Shown piece by piece: positions 6,386 through 15,401 of a stretch of 64,000 bases of DNA; positions within the stretch are counted from its first letter, which is position 1, and the number at the start of each line of letters is the position of its first letter. The notes below the pieces were generated by a model. It saw nothing but the letters and a program-made list of their open reading frames with translations. It was not told the origin of the DNA and ran no database searches. Origin of the DNA: GCA-003244245 sp036378735 (GTDB taxonomy: Bacteria > Actinomycetota > Actinomycetes > Mycobacteriales > Pseudonocardiaceae); assembly GCA_036378735.1 (NCBI GenBank), contig DASUVX010000145.1, positions 1-64,000 of the forward strand. Reading direction: 5' to 3'. Made by a program: the position numbers and the translations under genes.

Positions 6386-7786
6386 CTAGACGACCGTCGG
6401 CTGCGGGTTGCCCACCGCGCGGATCGCGCGGCGGATCGGAAGTAGTGAGAGCAGCACGAAACCGATGAGGAAGAAACCGACCAGGGACAGGATGGCGGGA
6501 CGGAACGAGCCGGTGGCAGCACCGATGACGCCGAACAGCAGCGGCCCCACCGTGGAGGTGGCTTGCTCGCCGATTTCATACACGGAGAAGTACTCGGCTT
6601 CCTTGCCCGCCGGTACCAGCTGGCTGAACAGGGACCGGGACAGTGCGTTGGTCCCACCCAAGACCAGCCCGATGCCCACAGCTACCGCGTAGAACTGAAG
6701 TTGATCACCAGCCCGGATGAAGTACGCCGCAACGATCACCCCCACCCACACCAGCAAGCTGCCCATGATCGTGCGCTTGGCGCCGAACATGCGAGCCGTC
6801 CAACCGTGCACCAGCGCGCCGATGAACGCCACGAACTGCACCATCAGGATGGTGCTGATCAGGGTGCTGCTGGCCAGTCCCAGCTCCAGATCGCCGTACT
6901 GGCCGGCGACGCTGGCCACGGTTGAGATCCCGTCGGTGTAGATCAGGTACGCGGCCAGGAAACCCAGCGTCAACGGGAACGCCCGGGCGCTACTCAGCGT
7001 GCCGGCGAGTTGACGGAAACCGCCGGTTAACACCTGCAGGCCTCGCTCGCTGCCTTGCGCAGGCTGGTAGCTGCGCATTCGTGACAGGGGGATGAAAGTG
7101 AAGGCGCCCCACCACACCCCGGCGGTGACGAAGCACAGCCGTACTGCGGCGGACTCGGACAGTCCTAGCGCGTCGCGTCCCAGATAAGTGGCCAGATTGA
7201 GGGCCAGCGCGAAACCGCCGCCGAGATAACCGAAAGCCCAACCGCGCGCGGACAGCCGGTCGCGCTCGTCGGGCGTGGCGATCTCCGGAAGCACGGAGTA
7301 ATAGACGACCACTGATGCGTAGTAGCCGGTGGTCGCGATGATGAACAGCACGACCCCGAGCCGCCAATTGGTTCCGGTCACCAGCGCGAGCAGCGCAGTA
7401 GCGGCTGCCCCGGTGAACGCGAAGAGTCCGAGCATCCGCCGTTTATGTTGGGTGCGGTCGGCAATGGCGCCGGTCAGCGGCAACACCGCTACCTGGATCA
7501 GGGTGGATACCGCAAGCAGGTAGTCGAAAAGCGAGCCGGCCGGAAACACCAGCCCGAACAGTGAGATGTCGCATTTGACCAGGGCATTACGCGTCAGGCA
7601 GGTCTGACCGGCGGCGAGTGCGTCGTGCTTGGCCACGGTGGTGAGGTACAGCGAGCCGAAAACGGTGACGATTGAGGTGGGGAACACCGAGTTGGCCCAG
7701 TCGTACCAGCACCAGGCACGTTGATCGCGGCGGCGATTCGTTTCGTCCAGCGAGGCGGGCACATCCGGTCGCGTCGGCTCGATCAC
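6386..7786 (-). CDS. MFS transporter, UMF1/Atg22-like family
   Basis: 466-residue membrane protein with about twelve hydrophobic segments. The N terminus RAWCWYDWANSVFPTSIVTVFGSLYLT is the hallmark of the UMF1 (Atg22-like) branch of the major facilitator superfamily, where a YDWANS motif opens helix 1. LTGAIADRTQHKRRMLG carries the loop 2-3 motif. Substrate unknown; eukaryotic Atg22 exports amino acids from the vacuole, but that cannot be transferred here. It overlaps the upstream glycerophosphodiesterase gene by 4 bp (ATGA), so the two are one operon, possibly with the Lrp-type gene. Confidence 0.88.
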   Translation of the reverse strand: MIEPTRPDVPASLDETNRRRDQRAWCWYDWANSVFPTSIVTVFGSLYLTTVAKHDALAAGQTCLTRNALVKCDISLFGLVFPAGSLFDYLLAVSTLIQVAVLPLTGAIADRTQHKRRMLGLFAFTGAAATALLALVTGTNWRLGVVLFIIATTGYYASVVVYYSVLPEIATPDERDRLSARGWAFGYLGGGFALALNLATYLGRDALGLSESAAVRLCFVTAGVWWGAFTFIPLSRMRSYQPAQGSERGLQVLTGGFRQLAGTLSSARAFPLTLGFLAAYLIYTDGISTVASVAGQYGDLELGLASSTLISTILMVQFVAFIGALVHGWTARMFGAKRTIMGSLLVWVGVIVAAYFIRAGDQLQFYAVAVGIGLVLGGTNALSRSLFSQLVPAGKEAEYFSVYEIGEQATSTVGPLLFGVIGAATGSFRPAILSLVGFFLIGFVLLSLLPIRRAIRAVGNPQPTVV

Positions 7787-8586
7787 CCGCTGCGTCTCTC
7801 GGGCCAGACCACCCGGTCGCGAAGGACGTCGCGCAGCACGTCAGGTCGATCGGTGATCAGCCCATCGACACCGAGATCGAGCAGAAGATGCATCTTGACG
7901 GCGAGGTTCACCGTCCAGACGTGCACTTCCCACCCAAGGCGATGTGCGAAGCGCACCAGGGCGCGGTCCACCACCGGGACCCCGCACCAGCGCACCGGCA
8001 GTTGCGCCAACTCGCCACGGATCGGGGCGGTGATGGGCGGCACCGGGCACAGCGACCTCAGCCGCAGTGCAGCCACCGATGCGGAAGCCATCGAGGTCAG
8101 CAGCCGTGAGCCGGCGGCTTGCCGCAACCACCGAAGCCGCGGTTCGGAGAACGATGCCAGGCACACCCGGTCCCAGACGTTGGTGCGACGCAGCAGGTCC
8201 AGTACGGGCTTGGCCGCAGAGTCCGCCTTGACGTCGATGTTGATCAGCGCGTCTGGAAGCTCCTCAAGCAGGTCAGCCAGCTGGCAGACCGGCTCGCGGC
8301 CGTTCACTCGAGCGGTGCGTACCACCTGCCAGTCCAGCCGTTCGATCGCACCGGAGCGGTCGGTGGTCCGGTCCAGGGTGGCATCGTGCATGACGACGAC
8401 CACGCCATCCCGGGTGGCTCGAACATCGGTCTCCAGGTAGTGGTATCCCTCCGCGACGGCGCGGCGGAACGCTGCCAGCGAGTTCTCCATGCCGGCCAGC
8501 TCGTCGACGTGCCAGCCGCGATGCGCGAACGCGCGGGGAAAGGGTCCGTCCAGGAACGGGTGCCGGGCTGTGATCACAGTGCACAT
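7783..8586 (-). CDS. glpQ: Glycerophosphodiester phosphodiesterase
   Basis: Cytoplasmic GDPD-family hydrolase that cleaves glycerophosphodiesters to glycerol-3-phosphate and an alcohol. In the 267 residues the catalytic and metal motifs are AHRGWH (His22-Arg23), LETDVRATRDGVVVVMHD (Glu52, Asp54, His67), NIDVK and the C-terminal VHVWTVN and VDGLITDRP. No signal peptide is visible. It starts 46 bp after the Lrp-type gene and overlaps the transporter gene downstream. Confidence 0.9.
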   Translation of the reverse strand: MCTVITARHPFLDGPFPRAFAHRGWHVDELAGMENSLAAFRRAVAEGYHYLETDVRATRDGVVVVMHDATLDRTTDRSGAIERLDWQVVRTARVNGREPVCQLADLLEELPDALINIDVKADSAAKPVLDLLRRTNVWDRVCLASFSEPRLRWLRQAAGSRLLTSMASASVAALRLRSLCPVPPITAPIRGELAQLPVRWCGVPVVDRALVRFAHRLGWEVHVWTVNLAVKMHLLLDLGVDGLITDRPDVLRDVLRDRVVWPERRSG

Positions 8587-8632
8587 TGTGCCGGGACGAG
8601 GGTGACGTCACGCTCAGCAGCAGGATGGCGGG

Positions 8633-8956
8633 TCAGTCAGCGTCTTCGATGCCGAGGGAAAAGGTGGCCTCGATGTCGCGCCGTGAGTACGAGCGGAATG
8701 CGATGTGCGTGTCAGTGTCCAACACGCCCGCGATCTTGCTGATGCGGCCCGGGACCAGCTCCGCTAAATCCTCGTGCGTTGCGACCCGGACTATTGCTAT
8801 GAGGTCGACGTCGCCGGCGCAGGAGTAGACCTCGGTCACGCGGTCGATGTCAGCGATCGCCTGGGCAGTTTCCGGGATGCGGTCGGCGGCGGCCTGGATG
8901 AGCACGATCGCGGTGATAATGAAGGGCCTCCTCCAAGACAGTGTCTCCAACAGCAC
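8633..8956 (-). CDS. Stand-alone Lrp/AsnC ligand-binding (RAM) domain protein
   Basis: Small protein with only the Lrp/AsnC effector-binding domain: ITAIVLIQAAADRIPETAQAIADIDRVTEVYSCAGDVDLIAIVRV...GVLDTDTHIAFRSYSR. No helix-turn-helix is present. Such proteins are common in actinobacteria and may modulate full-length Lrp regulators. Coordinates use the GTG at 8954-8956. However, family members normally begin right at IITAIVL, and a strong GGAGGAGG lies inside this reading frame, 6 nt before an ATT codon at 8918-8920. Translation may therefore start at ATT and give 95 residues. It precedes the GDPD and MFS genes on the same strand. Confidence 0.82.
   Translation of the reverse strand: MLLETLSWRRPFIITAIVLIQAAADRIPETAQAIADIDRVTEVYSCAGDVDLIAIVRVATHEDLAELVPGRISKIAGVLDTDTHIAFRSYSRRDIEATFSLGIEDAD
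8918..8934 (-). promoter_or_regulatory. Strong Shine-Dalgarno before a possible ATT start of the Lrp-type gene
   Basis: GGAGGAGG (8934-8927) then 6 nt then ATT-ATC-ACC, exactly where homologues start (MITAIVL). No ATG, GTG or TTG is in frame between this site and the conserved domain, so either ATT is the initiation codon or the site is fortuitous and the GTG 36 nt upstream is used. Confidence 0.45.
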
Positions 8957-9089
8957 CCGGCTGGACGAACCGCACTAGCAGGAAGCCTGATGGTAAACCA
9001 GCTACCCGCTGCCTGGAACGAGAGGCGACCCGCCTGTCCGCCTGCGAAACTGAGGACAACGAAAACGTGCGAGTCCACCGGGAGTGGGG

Positions 9090-10565
9090 ATGACGACGTA
9101 CGAGGGCGCCAGGCTCGATGTGCTGGCGGCGGAGCTCAGCGCCCTGCTCGGGTCCAGCGCCGTGATCACCGACCGGCAGCGGCTGCGCACCTACGAGTGT
9201 GACGGGCTCGCGCAGTATCGCGCGGTACCCGGCCTGGTGGTGCTACCGGAGTCCGCAGAGCAGATCGCGGCGGTGGTCCGCGCCTGCGCCGCGCAGCGCG
9301 TGCCCTTTGTGGCTCGCGGTTCGGGTACCGGCCTGTCCGGCGGTGCTTTGCCACATGCCGAGGGTGTACTGATCGTCACCTCGCGGATGCGCCGGATCCT
9401 GAAGATTGATATTCCCAACGAGCGCGCGATCGTCGAGCCCGGCGTGATCAACCTTGATGTCACCAAGGCTGCCCAGCCACACGGTTGGTATTTCGCGCCC
9501 GACCCATCCAGCCAGCAGGTCTGCTCGGTGGGCGGCAACGTCGCGGAGAATTCCGGTGGCGCGCATTGCCTCAAGTACGGGTTCACTATCAACCATGTCC
9601 TCGGTGTCGAGGTGGTCACGCCGGACGGGGAGCTGGTCTGGCTGGGTGGCACGACCCGCGAGGTACCCGGGTACGACCTGCTGGGCGCGTTCGTCGGCAG
9701 TGAAGGCACGCTCGGAATCGCCACCAAGATCGTAGTACGGCTATTGCGAACCCCGGAGTCGGTGCGCTGCCTGCTTGCCGCGTTCCCTGGGGTGGACGAG
9801 GCGGGCGCTGCGGTATCGGCGATCATCGCCGATGGCGTCACCCCAGCCGCGATCGAGATGATGGATGCGCTGGCCATCGAGGCGGCCGAAGCCGCCGTGG
9901 CCTGCGGTTATCCCGACGGCGCCGGTGCAGTGCTGATCGTGGAGTTGGACGGCCCGGCCGCCGAGGTGGAGCACACCGTCGCCGCAGTGCGCCGGCACTG
10001 CACCGACGCCGGCGCCTTCGAGATCTGGCAGGCCCGAGACGCCGACGAGCGCGCCCGGTTCTGGAAGGGTCGTAAGTCCGCGTTCGCCGCGGTGGGCCGG
10101 ATCAGCCCGGACTACATCGTGCAGGACGGGGTGATCCCCAGATCTGTCCTTCCCGACGTGTTGCGCCGCATCACCGAGCTGTCGAGCGGTACCGGGGTGC
10201 GGGTGGCCAACGTGTTCCACGCCGGCGATGGCAACCTGCACCCGTTGGTCCTGTTCGACGAGGCCAAGCCGGGCGAGGCGCAGGCCGCGGAGGAGCTGTC
10301 TGGCGCCATCCTCGACCTGTGCATCTCCTACGGTGGCTCGATCACCGGTGAGCACGGCGTAGGGGTCGACAAGGCCTGCCACATGCCGCGCATGTTCAGT
10401 ACCGATGACCTGGACACCATGCAGCGGCTGCGGCGTGCATTCGATCCCGCCGACGTATGCAACCCCGGCAAGGTATTTCCCACCCCTCGGCTGTGCGGTG
10501 AGGTGCCGGGTAAACGCAAAGGTGTGCACCCACTACAGGCCGCGGGCCTAGCAGAGCAGTTCTGA
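9090..10565 (+). CDS. glcD: FAD-linked oxidase, glycolate/D-lactate oxidase subunit GlcD
   Basis: Catalytic flavoprotein of a 2-hydroxyacid oxidase of the GlcDEF type. From ATG 9090 it has 491 residues: PCMH FAD domain with VPFVARGSGTGLSGG and GGNVAENSGGAHCLKYG, then the C-terminal FAD-oxidase domain with NVFHAGDGNLHPLVLFD and the ending SITGEHGVGVDK...CNPGKVFP. A GGGAG five bases before the ATG favours this start over the in-frame GTG at 9084. It overlaps glcE (TGATG), so the subunits are co-translated. The substrate (glycolate, lactate or another 2-hydroxyacid) cannot be told from sequence. Confidence 0.92.
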   Translation: MTTYEGARLDVLAAELSALLGSSAVITDRQRLRTYECDGLAQYRAVPGLVVLPESAEQIAAVVRACAAQRVPFVARGSGTGLSGGALPHAEGVLIVTSRMRRILKIDIPNERAIVEPGVINLDVTKAAQPHGWYFAPDPSSQQVCSVGGNVAENSGGAHCLKYGFTINHVLGVEVVTPDGELVWLGGTTREVPGYDLLGAFVGSEGTLGIATKIVVRLLRTPESVRCLLAAFPGVDEAGAAVSAIIADGVTPAAIEMMDALAIEAAEAAVACGYPDGAGAVLIVELDGPAAEVEHTVAAVRRHCTDAGAFEIWQARDADERARFWKGRKSAFAAVGRISPDYIVQDGVIPRSVLPDVLRRITELSSGTGVRVANVFHAGDGNLHPLVLFDEAKPGEAQAAEELSGAILDLCISYGGSITGEHGVGVDKACHMPRMFSTDDLDTMQRLRRAFDPADVCNPGKVFPTPRLCGEVPGKRKGVHPLQAAGLAEQF

Positions 10566-11779
10566 TGGTCGCCACGCTGCGTGGGTTGCAGGCCGCCTGC
10601 GGTGACGTGACCGAGGCCGGTGCTGATGACGCCGTGGATGGGGTGCCGGCGCGTTGGGTGGCCTGGCCGGGCAGCACCCAGGAGGTCTCGGCGGTGTTGC
10701 GTGCCGCGGCTGGGCTGGGGCTGTGCGTCGTGGCCCGCGGGACCGGGCGCCGACTGACTTGGGGCCTTCCGCCCACTGGTCTGGACCTGATCGTGGATGT
10801 CAGCCGGCTGGACTCGGTGGTCACGCATGCCGCCGGTGATCTGGTCGTCACCGTGCAGGCGGGATTGCGGATGGTCGATCTTCAGGACGTGTTGGCGGTG
10901 CACCGGCAGCGGCTCGCGCTGGACGGCGCAGACACGCTGGGCGGCACCATCGGCGGGAGCATCGCCACTGCTACGGCGGGTCCGTTGCGTTACCGGTACG
11001 GCGCGGTCCGCGATCTGCTCATCGGGATCACCGTGGTGCTCGCCGACGGTACGGTCGCCCGCGCTGGGGGCACGGTGGTGAAAAACGTCGCCGGCTACGA
11101 CCTGGGCAAGCTCTATACCGGCTCGCTGGGCACCCTGGGCGTGATCACCGAGGCAGTATTTCGGCTACACCCGTTACCCGAAACCCAGCGGTGGATCACC
11201 ACAACAACGGATGACCCCGCGCGCGCCGCAGCGGCGATCGCTGCTGTTCGAGCTTCGCAGCACGACCCCGTGGCCCTTGAACTGGACCGCGCCGCTCCGG
11301 ATACCGCAGTGACGGTCGGGGTCGCCATCGAGAGCGTCGCCGGCGGTATCGGGATTCGCGCAGACGCCGTAGGGAACCTGCTCGGCGCTGCGGTCGGCAT
11401 GCCGGCCACCGTGGCCGAGCATGCACCGGACTGGTGGGGGCAGCTCCCGCCGTCACCGCACGCGACGGTCACCTGCGAGCCGGCTGGGCTGGCCGATCTG
11501 CTCGCCACCGCACCGGGAGCGCTTCGCGGCAGCGCCGGAGCCGGTGTGTTGACCGCAGGCCTGCACGATGATGACCGATTAGGCGCTGAGCTCGCGCAGC
11601 TGCGCGAGATCGCGAGGCACCACGGCGGCAACGCGGTATTGCGCAGCGCGGCACCACAACGCAAGGCAGCCGTGGACGTGTGGGGACCGGTGCCCGCATT
11701 GGCGCTGATGCGCCGGCTTAAAGACGAATTCGATCCGGAGCACCGGCTGGCACCGGGCCGGTTCGTAGGAGGGATCTGA
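10565..11779 (+). CDS. glcE: FAD-binding oxidoreductase, GlcE-type subunit
   Basis: Second FAD-binding subunit of the glcDEF oxidase, 404 residues. Only the PCMH-type FAD domain is conserved: VARGTGRRLTWGLPP, GGTIGGSIATATAGPLRYRYGAVRDLLIGI and VVKNVAGYDLGKLYTGSLGTLGVITE. The C terminus EFDPEHRLAPGRFVGGI is typical of GlcE. The ATG overlaps the glcD stop codon by one base and glcF starts 2 bp after its stop, so this is a tight three-gene operon. Confidence 0.92.
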   Translation: MVATLRGLQAACGDVTEAGADDAVDGVPARWVAWPGSTQEVSAVLRAAAGLGLCVVARGTGRRLTWGLPPTGLDLIVDVSRLDSVVTHAAGDLVVTVQAGLRMVDLQDVLAVHRQRLALDGADTLGGTIGGSIATATAGPLRYRYGAVRDLLIGITVVLADGTVARAGGTVVKNVAGYDLGKLYTGSLGTLGVITEAVFRLHPLPETQRWITTTTDDPARAAAAIAAVRASQHDPVALELDRAAPDTAVTVGVAIESVAGGIGIRADAVGNLLGAAVGMPATVAEHAPDWWGQLPPSPHATVTCEPAGLADLLATAPGALRGSAGAGVLTAGLHDDDRLGAELAQLREIARHHGGNAVLRSAAPQRKAAVDVWGPVPALALMRRLKDEFDPEHRLAPGRFVGGI

Positions 11780-11781
11780 CC

Positions 11782-13110
11782 TTGACTGCGGGTGCTTTTG
11801 ACGATCACCACCCGCCGCAGCTTGAGCTGATCAACGACTGCGTGCACTGCGGGTTCTGCTTGCCCTCCTGCCCCACCTACGTGCTGTGGGGAGAGGAGAT
11901 GGATTCACCTCGTGGACGCATCCACCTGATGAAGGCTGGTGTGGACGGCGAGCCACTATCGGAATCGATGGTGGGTCATTTCGACGCCTGCCTGGGGTGC
12001 ATGGCATGCGTGCCGGCCTGCCCCTCCGGCGTGCAGTACGGCACGCTGATTGCCGACACTCGCGCCCAGGTGGAACGCCGCTACGAGCGGCCCCGCGGGG
12101 ATCGGCTGCTCCGTGAGGCGATCTTCTCGCTGTTCCCCTACCCGAGGCGGTTGCGGGCGTTGCGTGGGCCGCTGGCGTTGTACCAGCGCAGTGGGCTGGG
12201 CCGGTGGCTGCGGCGAACCGGGCTGCTCGACCGCTTGCCCCCGACGCTGCGAGTGATGGAGTCGCTGATCCCGACGCTGACCCGGCGGCGGCAATTGCCG
12301 GAGCGGGTGCCGGCCCTTGGACAGCGCCGCGCGGTGGTCGGAATGCTCACCGGCTGCGTACAGGATGCGTTTTTTCCAGAGGTCAACGCGGCCACTGCCC
12401 GGGTGCTCGCCGCGGAGGGTTGCGACGTCGTCATTCCCCGCGGGCAGGGCTGCTGTGGTGCGTTATCACAACACAGCGGTCGCGAGGACGAGGCGATCTC
12501 CTTCGCCCGGTCGCTGATCGACTGTTTCGATGCCGCCGGAGTGGATTACGTCGTGGTCAACGCGGCGGGCTGCGGTTCGGCGATGAAGGACTACGCACAC
12601 CTGCTGCGCGACGATTCGGGCTACGCGGCCCGCGCGGAGGCTTTCGTGGCGCGCACCCGGGACATCTCCGAGCTGCTCGTCGAACTGGGTCCGGTGGCGA
12701 CGCGTCACCCCTTGAACGTGACCATCGCATACCACGACGCCTGTCATCTCGGACATGCGCAAGGAATACGGTCCCAGCCTCGGGAGCTGCTGCACGGTAT
12801 TCCTGGTCTGACGCTCGCCGAGATCGCCGAAGCTGACATCTGCTGCGGTTCGGCGGGAATCTACAACCTGCTGCATCCGGAGCCGGCCACCGAACTGGGG
12901 GAGCGCAAAGCCCGTAACGTGCTGGCGACGGGCGCGTCGCTGCTGGTTACGGCGAATCCGGGCTGTTTGATGCAGATCGCGGCCAGCGCGCAACGACTCG
13001 GCGAACAGCTCGCGCCGGCCCACCTCGTCACCGTGCTCGACGCCTCGATGCGCGGCGTGCCGCTGCGACGGCAGGGCTCCAGCACGGCGGTGCCACAGTC
13101 GCGATCGTGA
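11782..13110 (+). CDS. glcF: Glycolate oxidase iron-sulfur subunit GlcF
   Basis: 442-residue iron-sulfur subunit that passes electrons from the flavin subunits, presumably to menaquinone. Two [4Fe-4S] motifs at the N terminus (CVHCGFCLPSCPTY and CLGCMACVPACPSG) are followed by two CCG domains (QGCCGALSQHSG and ADICCGSAGIYN). The start is TTG at 11782, supported by AGGAGGG at 11768-11774 inside the glcE tail. The operon ends here; the convergent GntR gene begins 53 bp on. Confidence 0.92.
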   Translation: MTAGAFDDHHPPQLELINDCVHCGFCLPSCPTYVLWGEEMDSPRGRIHLMKAGVDGEPLSESMVGHFDACLGCMACVPACPSGVQYGTLIADTRAQVERRYERPRGDRLLREAIFSLFPYPRRLRALRGPLALYQRSGLGRWLRRTGLLDRLPPTLRVMESLIPTLTRRRQLPERVPALGQRRAVVGMLTGCVQDAFFPEVNAATARVLAAEGCDVVIPRGQGCCGALSQHSGREDEAISFARSLIDCFDAAGVDYVVVNAAGCGSAMKDYAHLLRDDSGYAARAEAFVARTRDISELLVELGPVATRHPLNVTIAYHDACHLGHAQGIRSQPRELLHGIPGLTLAEIAEADICCGSAGIYNLLHPEPATELGERKARNVLATGASLLVTANPGCLMQIAASAQRLGEQLAPAHLVTVLDASMRGVPLRRQGSSTAVPQSRS

Positions 13111-13163
13111 GCCCTGCAGCACGGATGTCGATCACGCGAGCCAGCGGCAGCAAGCGCGCCTTG

Positions 13164-13811
13164 CTAGGCGGGTAGGGCCCGCGTGGTGTGCGCACGGGCG
13201 GCGTCGTGAGTATCGGTGATGTGAGCTAGCACTAAGGCCTGGGCGCGTTCGGGGTCTCGTCGCCGGACGGCGTCGAGGATCTCCCGATGCTCGAACAGTG
13301 AGTGGGGCCGGCGCGGCGTTGCCACTGGCAGGAAGTAGAAGCGGACCCGTTTGGTCAGATCGCGCAGGTAACCGGTGAGTAGGGAGTTTTGCGAGCATGC
13401 GGCGAGCCCGAGATGAAACTCTGCGTTGATCCGGGCCAGCTCGCCGGGATCGTCGGTACCGGCTTGGCGCGCCACGACCTCCTCGAGCACAGCGAGCTGG
13501 CTCGCGGTTCGGCGCTGCGCGGCCAGGACGGCCAGCGCGCCCTCCAGGTGGGTGCGCGCCTCGAACAGGTCGGCCAGCGTCGCCGGGTCGTGATCGCGGA
13601 CGAACGCCCCCTGATGGTGGCGCTGCACGATCCAGCGCTCGGCGGCCAGGGCGTGTAGCGCCTCGCGCACGGGTATGTGGCTGATTCCCATCCGCCGTGC
13701 GTAGTCGTCGGCGTTCAACCGAGTACCGGCTGGCAGCTGCCCGGACAAGATTGATTCCTCGATCTGCGCCCTGACCCGCTCGGCCATCCCAGACTGCATA
13801 CGAACGATCAT
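13164..13811 (-). CDS. GntR-family (FCD/FadR subfamily) regulator
   Basis: 215-residue regulator with an N-terminal winged HTH (LNADDYARRMGISHIPVREALHAL) and a C-terminal all-helical FCD effector domain carrying its metal-binding positions (NAEFHLGL, LFEHREILDAV, LAHITDTH). The gene is divergent from the NCS1 permease with about 113 bp between starts and convergent with glcF. It probably regulates the permease and itself; the ligand is unknown. Two copies of TATAGGAAT in the shared promoter region are candidate operators. Confidence 0.88.
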   Translation of the reverse strand: MIVRMQSGMAERVRAQIEESILSGQLPAGTRLNADDYARRMGISHIPVREALHALAAERWIVQRHHQGAFVRDHDPATLADLFEARTHLEGALAVLAAQRRTASQLAVLEEVVARQAGTDDPGELARINAEFHLGLAACSQNSLLTGYLRDLTKRVRFYFLPVATPRRPHSLFEHREILDAVRRRDPERAQALVLAHITDTHDAARAHTTRALPA

Positions 13812-13897
13812 ATAGGAATAAATCCGTACCGCGAGGTAACAAACTTTTTACAAGGACTTCACCTGGGGAAATAGCTTGTGGCTGACCCTATAGGAAT
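13811..13897. promoter_or_regulatory. Candidate GntR operator region with two TATAGGAAT copies
   Basis: TATAGGAAT occurs at 13811-13819 and again at 13889-13897, between the divergent GntR gene and permease. The second copy sits in CCTATAGG, a perfect 8-bp palindrome. One copy touches the GntR start codon and the other lies about 28 bp before the permease ATG, as expected for an autoregulated local repressor. Confidence 0.45.
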
Positions 13898-13924
13898 TGC
13901 CTAGGACACGGTGAAGGAGTTCCG

Positions 13925-15331
13925 ATGACATCACCGACAACGTCGCGAACGATTTCAGCGGGGGAGTCGGCCCGTGATCGGCACTCCGGGGATGAGTACG
14001 AGGAAGTTGCAGTTCCGCCGCACGCGCGCCGAAGCCTGATATCGGTCTCAGCGGTGTGGCTGGGTTTTCCGATGATCTTGACCTGCGCCGTGTTTGGCGG
14101 GCTGATCGTGTACTCGCTCGGCTTCTGGCGCGGGATGCTGGCCATCGCGCTGGGAAACCTGGTACTGATGCTCTACGTCGGCTCGCTGAGTTTCCTGGCC
14201 GGGCACACCGGTAAGAACTTCGCGCTCACCGCTGCCGAGACCTTCGGCCGACGCGGCTACCTCGTGCCATCCGGATTCCTCGCCACGGTGGTCATCGGGT
14301 GGTTCGCCTTCCAAACCGGGCTCACCGGCTCCATCCTGCATGCCAGCATCGGCTGGAACGAACGGCTTACCACCCTGCTTGCCGGAATCGGTTTTCTCGC
14401 CGTCACGCTGCTGGGTATCAGGGCGCTGTCGGTCATCGGCATGATCGCCGCACCGGTGTATGTAGTTCTCGGCAGCGTGGCGATCTGGTTTGCCGCCGCC
14501 CACGCCAGCGCGGGATCGGTTGCCTCCTATGCCGGCGGCGCGGGCGCGACGGCGATGAGCCTCGGTGCAGCCGTCACGCTGGTCATCGCCTCGTTCATCG
14601 ACTCGGGCACCATGACTGCCGACTTCACTCGCTGGTCGCGCTCCGGTGGACAAGGCTTCCTTGCCTCGGTATCGGCCTTCCCGTTCGGCAACGCGGTAGC
14701 GATGATCGTGGGCGGCGTGATCGTGGCGCTGGGCGCGGCCACCGAACCTGCCACCAACGGCGGCAGCTTCCTGAACATTTTGATCGCGCACGGCGGCATC
14801 CTTGTCGCGTTGGCCGCCGCGTTCGTATTCATCAACCTGGGCTCGGTCTGCGCGCATTGCCTGTACAACGGGTCCGTCGGCTGGGCACAGCTCACCGGCA
14901 CCACGATGCGTCGACTCACCCTCATCCTCGGTGCCATCGGGATCGGCCTCGCCGTCGCGGGTATCTGGTCCTACTTCGAACAGTGGCTCAACCTGCTTGG
15001 TGTGATCGTGCCGCCGATCGGCACCGTGCTGATACTCGACCAGCTGGTGCTACCTCGCCTCCGGTCAGCGCTACCTGCGACCGTCGTTGCTGCGACGCCG
15101 GTGCGCTGGGCACCATTCGCCGGGTGGATTGCCGGGTCGGTCGCAGCGCTGCTCGCGCACGTCCTTGCGCCCTGGGTGTCCGACGCGGTCGTCGGCATGC
15201 TCGTCGCTGGCATCATCTTCACCGCGACCGTGCTGGCCAGCACAGCGCTCGCCGGAGCGGACGCCACGCGCCAGAACGGGCCGAGACACCACCTCGTCGA
15301 CGAGCCCGCGATCGAGGCAACCAACGAGTAG
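13925..15331 (+). CDS. NCS1-family permease (cytosine/purine/hydantoin type)
   Basis: 468-residue transporter with about twelve membrane segments, beginning after a 40-residue polar N terminus. LISVSAVWLGFPMILTCAVFGGLIVYSLGFWRGMLAIALGN is the conserved helix 1-2 region of the NCS1 (CodB-like) family. Helix 6 includes FIDSGTMTADFTRWSR, also typical. The substrate is probably a nucleobase or a related heterocycle, but no catabolic gene lies beside it to decide. Expression is probably controlled by the divergent GntR regulator. Confidence 0.88.
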   Translation: MTSPTTSRTISAGESARDRHSGDEYEEVAVPPHARRSLISVSAVWLGFPMILTCAVFGGLIVYSLGFWRGMLAIALGNLVLMLYVGSLSFLAGHTGKNFALTAAETFGRRGYLVPSGFLATVVIGWFAFQTGLTGSILHASIGWNERLTTLLAGIGFLAVTLLGIRALSVIGMIAAPVYVVLGSVAIWFAAAHASAGSVASYAGGAGATAMSLGAAVTLVIASFIDSGTMTADFTRWSRSGGQGFLASVSAFPFGNAVAMIVGGVIVALGAATEPATNGGSFLNILIAHGGILVALAAAFVFINLGSVCAHCLYNGSVGWAQLTGTTMRRLTLILGAIGIGLAVAGIWSYFEQWLNLLGVIVPPIGTVLILDQLVLPRLRSALPATVVAATPVRWAPFAGWIAGSVAALLAHVLAPWVSDAVVGMLVAGIIFTATVLASTALAGADATRQNGPRHHLVDEPAIEATNE

Positions 15332-15383
15332 CCCACGCCGATCCGCACGGCGATCGACGAAGGCGTCGCCGATCGGTATCTGA

Positions 15384-15401
15384 ACGTCAGCGCACTGACG
15401 T
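15384..15401. terminator. Hairpin spanning the vapC stop codon
   Basis: ACGTCAG-CGCA-CTGACGT, a perfect 7-bp stem with a 4-nt loop. The vapC stop codon (15387-15389) lies in the stem. There is no T tract, like the I-shaped terminators of actinobacteria. It could also serve the permease from the other strand. Confidence 0.5.
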
